From the NCBI GenBank assembly GCA_018139225.1, contig JAGSNX010000005.1, forward strand, positions 248,001 to 312,000: a stretch of DNA of 64,000 bases. The letters run 5' to 3'. Shown one piece after another: positions 60,419 to 64,000 of this stretch; the stretch's first letter is position 1; each line of letters starts with the position of its first letter. The notes below the pieces were generated by a model. It was not told the DNA's origin and ran no database searches. It saw only the letters and a program-made list of their open reading frames with translations. Made by a program: the position numbers and the translations under genes. Source of the stretch: Microvirga sp. SRT01. GTDB taxonomy: Bacteria; Pseudomonadota; Alphaproteobacteria; Sphingomonadales; Sphingomonadaceae.

Positions 60419-60632
60419 CGCCCGCCGTTGCGGAGCGGACTGGTCGTTCAGGCAGCTTGAGCCGCTGGTGCTTTTTGCCGCGGAGCAGTGTGACGATCCG
60501 TTCGCCTTCTTCCCTCAGGGCCTTGGTGCGTGCTCGCATGTCGGTGCTGATGACACGGGTCTGGCACGCCACGGTCGTGGCTTGATCGAACAGGTCGCCC
60601 GACGAAATCGGGCGTCTCGCACGCGGCATCAT
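60348..60632 (-). CDS. Doubtful small basic protein, antisense to the hydrolase end
   Basis: This frame encodes about 94 residues with a basic helical centre (STDMRARTKALREEGERIVT and RGKKHQRLKLPER). It overlaps the end of the plus-strand hydrolase gene by 70 bp on the opposite strand. No ribosome site is seen. The rest of 60419-60732 holds nothing else recognisable. Confidence 0.3.
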   Translation of the reverse strand: MMPRARRPISSGDLFDQATTVACQTRVISTDMRARTKALREEGERIVTLLRGKKHQRLKLPERPVRSATAGVNGRRWLPSAAPPCGYPVRRWRA

Positions 60633-60732
60633 TGGAACGCTCGATTTCGACGTCGCTGCGCAAGGGCGGCCTAACCGCGAATACTTACGATCTCCCGCCA
60701 AGGCGTGGTCCGCTCGGCCCGAACGTCCCGTT

Positions 60733-61206
60733 CTACCGCTCGCGAACGGCAATCAGCTTCGTGACGCGTGTGCCGGTGCGACCCGGTTCGCCACTGATTT
60801 CGACGATGATCGAGCGATCCTCGGCGATGGCGATCCGGTACCGCCGCGCCGCATTCGGCAGCGAGGGACTTGGCTTCGCCTCTCCGAACCGCGCGGCAAC
60901 GGCGTCCAGCTTCAGCCAGACACCCGCCGCCGGAACCAGAGTCAACGTGTCGGGACTGACGCTGGCCGCGTCGGTCGCAACGGCGACCGACGATCCCCGG
61001 TCGGCCAGATCGGCGATGCGGAAAGCATAGTTGCCGGACTTCGCGAACGTGTCGTCAATCGCCGCCTTGCGGTCCCGAAGGTTGGCGAGAGGATCAGCCC
61101 CCTTCAGGAAATCGTCCGCCAATGCGAGCAGCACCTCGGACGATCCCTGTTTCGCTTCGACCGGACCCGTCGCCATTGCCATCGTCGCAACCACCGTCGC
61201 CGCCAT
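60733..61206 (-). CDS. Small exported protein downstream of a LysM-metalloprotease gene
   Basis: This 157-residue protein has a signal peptide (MAATVVATMAMATGPVEA). The mature part has a helix (SEVLLALADDFLKGADPLAN) and a beta part ending with RRYRIAIAEDRSIIVEISGE. The ATG at 61206, with GAGG 6 bp upstream, starts 8 bp after the LysM gene stop, so the two are an operon. A periplasmic partner of a leaderless cell-wall-binding protease could be its immunity protein (inference). No family recognised. Confidence 0.65.
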   Translation of the reverse strand: MAATVVATMAMATGPVEAKQGSSEVLLALADDFLKGADPLANLRDRKAAIDDTFAKSGNYAFRIADLADRGSSVAVATDAASVSPDTLTLVPAAGVWLKLDAVAARFGEAKPSPSLPNAARRYRIAIAEDRSIIVEISGEPGRTGTRVTKLIAVRER

Positions 61207-61214
61207 CACTGGCC

Positions 61215-62315
61215 TCAGCCATACCAGAGATTGGTGATCATGCCACCGACGCGCCATGCGTCCGCCTCCTCGGGAAGCCTGCGATAATCCGCATATTCCT
61301 CGGGCGTGACCGTGGTGCCGTCGTTCAGCGCCGTCAACACGTCGTTACGACGATCCGAACCGCTGCCGTACACGCTTCGGTACATCGCGTTGGCAAACCG
61401 GCCGCGATCGGTGTCGAGGTCGATCGCCCCCGCCTCCCGCGCGGCCCGGATCACGCCGCGCGGCATGTCGAGTTCGCTCGCCGGACGTCCCTCCGCCAGG
61501 TGGATGCGTGCCATGTCGAACCATTGCTCGGCGTGGCGACCTTCGTGATACACGGTATCGGCGAGGTCGAGCAGGTCTTCCGACTTGACGCCGTCCTTCG
61601 ACAGCAAGGCCGAGTCGACCTTGATGGTGTGGGTGGTGAAATCGTAGACACCGTTACCGTCCAGTCCGTCGATGACGAGGTCAACCGGCGGCACGCCACG
61701 CGTGGCCAGCCGCTCGTTGATCGCGTCCTCCAGCGCCTGGAGCCGCTCTGACGGCTCGAGCGCATTCCATTGATGTTCCAGCGTCTTGATATCGGCGATG
61801 AACGCTTTGGCCGATGCCTTCGTCCCCAGACCGTAGGCAGTTGGCGGCACCAGCACGATGTCCGATCCCGGCGGCGGCAGTTCGCCGCCAAGCAGGCCGT
61901 TCGCCTTGACGATCTGATCGACCGAGACGCCATAGGTCCGTGCCAGCGACCGCAGCGTATCCCCCTCCTGAACCTCCACCACCTGCCGGTTGAGCGGCAC
62001 CCGGATCGTGTCGCCCTTTCGCAGATCGAAGATGCCGGGATTATTCTTGTTCAACAGGATCAGCTGCTGGACCGTCGTTCCGTACTGCTCCGCGAGGCCG
62101 CTGAGCGACGTCTCGTCGCGAACGGTCGCGCGGGTGGATGGGATATGCGACCCGTCCCGCCCGGCCGTGGCGACGATCGCTTTCGCGGCGTCGAATATTC
62201 CCGAGATGCCGCCGATATCGATACCACCGCCGCCATCGGCCGTACGAACAGGAGCGAGACCTTCCGGCTTCAGGTAAAGCCGCGGCGTCGCCGTCGAGAT
62301 GTCACTGGGCAGCAT
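61215..62315 (-). CDS. LysM protein with HExxH metallopeptidase domain, no signal peptide
   Basis: This 366-residue protein has no signal peptide. Two LysM-like domains (about 62-108 and 112-158, with YGTTVQQLILLNKNNPG and GDTLRSLARTYGVSVDQIVK) are followed by a helical region. The C-terminal domain has the zinc motif VYHEGRHAEQW (His257, Glu258, His261) and a late LPEEADAWRVGG that could give a third ligand. This looks like a cell-wall-targeted metallopeptidase toxin or effector. The ATG at 62315 has GGAG 9 bp upstream; a GTG two codons earlier is possible. Confidence 0.75.
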   Translation of the reverse strand: MLPSDISTATPRLYLKPEGLAPVRTADGGGGIDIGGISGIFDAAKAIVATAGRDGSHIPSTRATVRDETSLSGLAEQYGTTVQQLILLNKNNPGIFDLRKGDTIRVPLNRQVVEVQEGDTLRSLARTYGVSVDQIVKANGLLGGELPPPGSDIVLVPPTAYGLGTKASAKAFIADIKTLEHQWNALEPSERLQALEDAINERLATRGVPPVDLVIDGLDGNGVYDFTTHTIKVDSALLSKDGVKSEDLLDLADTVYHEGRHAEQWFDMARIHLAEGRPASELDMPRGVIRAAREAGAIDLDTDRGRFANAMYRSVYGSGSDRRNDVLTALNDGTTVTPEEYADYRRLPEEADAWRVGGMITNLWYG

Positions 62316-62609
62316 CCTCACGATCTCCGGTTACCGCTCCTGCCTACCTAACCGCCTGACGGGCCGGAATAATCGAAACGATTATCGGAGGTGGATCGGA
62401 TGTCCGTGAGCACATTCCGACACATCGGGAGGCAGTGGGCCGGAACCGAACATCGATCATGATTGCGGCGCCCCGATCCTCGCCGAACCGATCCCTCAGG
62501 TCGTCGTCGTTCGGTAGCGGGCGGCATGGCCATGCCCCGACGCGTCCGACGATCTTGATCCTTGCCGATACCGACCGCACAAGAGCGATCGCCTCCTTCG
62601 GAGAATTTC
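62316..62609. other. Divergent intergenic region
   Basis: About 290 bp between the LysM protease gene and the M20 peptidase gene. It contains a GGAAC at 62441-62445, but no matching GTT-type -10 element 16 to 17 bp further was found. No gene seen. Confidence 0.4.
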
Positions 62610-63992
62610 ATGCGCATAATGTTCGCGGCGCTTGCCGCATCCGCCCTGATCCCGACCGCACTCCCGGCTCAGGATGCGCCGGGCACGCCGGCGGGCGCGG
62701 AAGCCCTCGCGCTGTTGACGAAGGGGATCGCGTTCAGGACCGTCGAGGGGCAGGGTCAGGTGCCCGCCTATGCCGCCTATCTGAAGCAGCAACTGGTATC
62801 GGCCGGCTTCGCCGACGCCGACGTGTCGTTCGTCGCGATGGGCGACACCGGCTATCTCACGGCGCGCTATCCCGGTCGCGATCGCAAGGCGAGACCGACC
62901 GTGGTGCTGGGTCACATGGATGTGGTGCAGGCCGATCCGAAGGACTGGACGCGCGATCCGTTCACCCCGGTGATCGAGGGCGGCTATGTCTTCGGCCGGG
63001 GCAGCCTGGACAACAAGGCCGGCGTGTCGATGGTGGTCGCGACGCTGATGAAGCTGAAGCGGGAAAAATGGGTGCCGCAACGGGACCTTGTGCTGGTCCT
63101 GACCGGCGACGAAGAAACCACCATGAAGACGACCAAGGCCGCCGCCGCCGCGTTCAAGGGTGCGGGACTGGTCCTGAACGCCGACGCGGGTGGCGGAGCG
63201 CTCGGCGAAGACGGCCGACCGATTGCCTATGGTTTGCAGGCGGCGGAGAAGGTCTATGGCGACTGGCACCTGACGATCACCGATCCCGGCGGTCATTCCA
63301 GCCGCCCCGGCCCCCGCAACGCGATCGCCAGTCTGGCCGCCGCGATCACGCGCATCGCCGCCTATCGCTTTGCGCCCCAGCAGAACGAGATCACCAAGGC
63401 ATCGCTCGCGGGCACCGCCGCCGGCATCGCGGGTCCGTTAGGGGCAGCGATGAAGGCGTTCGCCGCCGATCCCGGCGACACCGCCGCCGCCGATCTGATC
63501 TCCGCGGACCCGCGCTATGTGGGCCAGATCCGCACGACCTGCGTACCGACCATGTTCAACGGCGGCCATGCGCCCAATGCGCTGCCGCAACGGGCGATGG
63601 CGAACGTCAACTGCCGCATCTTTCCCGGCACGCCGCGCGCGGCGATCGAGAAGACGCTGGTGGAACTCGTCGCCGACCCGACGATCACGGTGGAATTGTT
63701 CGACAACGGCACGATCGAAGCCGGGGCATCGCCGCTCGACCCGCGCGTGATGACGGCAGTCAAGGCCGCCGCGGCGAAGCGGGCGCCGGGTCTGCAGGTG
63801 CTGCCGCTCCAGGAACCGGGCGCAACCGACTCGATGCACTTCCGTGCCCTCGGCATCCCCAGCTTCGGCGTCGGCGGCGTCTTCATGAAGCCCGGCGACA
63901 TCTTCGCGCATGGATTGAACGAACGGGTGCCCGTCGCGACGTTCGACCCCGGCATCGTCTGGTGGGAGGGGCTGCTGAAGGCGTTGGGATGA
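62610..63992 (+). CDS. M20/M25/M40-family metallopeptidase
   Basis: This 460-residue exported protein (signal peptide about 22 residues, PTALPAQ) has the M20 metal-site motifs VLGHMDVVQAD (His and Asp), FGRGSLDNKAG (bridging Asp), LTGDEET (Glu-Glu) and a C-terminal HGLNERVPV histidine. GGHSSRPGPRNA is the lid-domain motif. It probably cleaves small peptides or N-acyl amino acids in the periplasm. The ATG at 62610 has GGAG 6 bp upstream. Confidence 0.9.
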   Translation: MRIMFAALAASALIPTALPAQDAPGTPAGAEALALLTKGIAFRTVEGQGQVPAYAAYLKQQLVSAGFADADVSFVAMGDTGYLTARYPGRDRKARPTVVLGHMDVVQADPKDWTRDPFTPVIEGGYVFGRGSLDNKAGVSMVVATLMKLKREKWVPQRDLVLVLTGDEETTMKTTKAAAAAFKGAGLVLNADAGGGALGEDGRPIAYGLQAAEKVYGDWHLTITDPGGHSSRPGPRNAIASLAAAITRIAAYRFAPQQNEITKASLAGTAAGIAGPLGAAMKAFAADPGDTAAADLISADPRYVGQIRTTCVPTMFNGGHAPNALPQRAMANVNCRIFPGTPRAAIEKTLVELVADPTITVELFDNGTIEAGASPLDPRVMTAVKAAAAKRAPGLQVLPLQEPGATDSMHFRALGIPSFGVGGVFMKPGDIFAHGLNERVPVATFDPGIVWWEGLLKALG

Positions 63993-64000
63993 TCGGCGCA

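Noticed and set aside
62441..62445. GGAAC as part of an EcfG promoter before the M20 peptidase
   Set aside because: No (C/G)GTT follows at 16-17 bp.
1..64000. CRISPR array or phage genes
   Set aside because: No regularly spaced repeats, cas-like proteins, integrases or phage structural proteins were seen on either strand.

Overview
The window is high-GC alphaproteobacterial chromosome, most likely from a sphingomonad (Sphingomonas or a close relative). The evidence is a PEPxxWA-type C-terminal sorting signal on a secreted metalloprotease, a TonB-dependent receptor next to PQQ- and CoA-dependent catabolic genes, clustered glycoside hydrolases, a GGAAC-N16-GGTT general-stress-type promoter, PhnA-like and CsbD-like stress proteins, and very dense coding with many ATGA stop/start overlaps. 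No phage, CRISPR array, rRNA or intact insertion sequence was seen. One tRNA-Arg(ACG) is present.

Layout. (1) 1-9.8 kb: a catabolic cluster. It holds the C-terminal end of a TonB-dependent receptor, two exported bicupins, a Tat-exported ABM-fold protein, an SMP-30/gluconolactonase-like protein, a PQQ dehydrogenase with its cytochrome c, a gamma-carbonic-anhydrase-like protein, a CaiB-type CoA transferase and an enoyl-CoA hydratase. Three of its promoter regions carry copies of one 17-bp palindrome, ATMATAT-N3-ATATGAT, which suggests a single regulator encoded elsewhere. The substrate is unknown. (2) 9.8-19.2 kb: two divergent glycan-degradation operons (GH43, CE1-like esterase and GH95 on the minus strand; GH9 and GH43 on the plus strand). 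A LacI-type operator lies between them. The gene set fits a decorated hemicellulose such as xyloglucan or arabinoxylan. (3) 19.3-27.9 kb: a complete chemotaxis operon on the minus strand (mcp, STAS, cheA, cheR, cheB, cheD, cheY, cheW, a second cheB, and a small protein). The second CheB has lost its catalytic serine. (4) 28.3-38.2 kb: a looser accessory stretch with a PEPxxWA-CTERM metalloprotease, the tRNA, DUF3253, a CPA1 antiporter, a divergent GST/TetR pair with two matching operators, a decayed PemK-like gene, a zinc-protease lipoprotein, and two convergent genes that run into each other.

(5) 38.3-47.3 kb: UvsE endonuclease, SBF transporter, DUF1080 protein, DUF885 peptidase, MBL hydrolase, a LysM/SleB/M15-like peptidoglycan hydrolase without a signal peptide followed by a lipoprotein, and a ThuA-like protein. 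(6) 47.5-50.8 kb: three Tad-pilus-type genes (VWA-containing TadG-like, then two TadE-like). (7) 50.9-56.6 kb: stress and envelope genes (CsbD-like proteins, a PAS-LuxR regulator, a PhnA-like membrane protein, entericidin, L,D-transpeptidase, a coiled-coil lipoprotein). (8) 56.8-64 kb: a GH127 beta-L-arabinofuranosidase, a degenerate RBBP9-type hydrolase, a second signal-peptide-less LysM protein with an HExxH metalloprotease tail followed by a small exported protein, and an M20 peptidase.

The most unusual points are the shared 17-bp operator of the first cluster, the two leaderless LysM peptidoglycan-active proteins that are each paired with an exported small protein (candidate effector-immunity pairs), and the chemotaxis operon with a CheB whose Ser164 equivalent is Asp.
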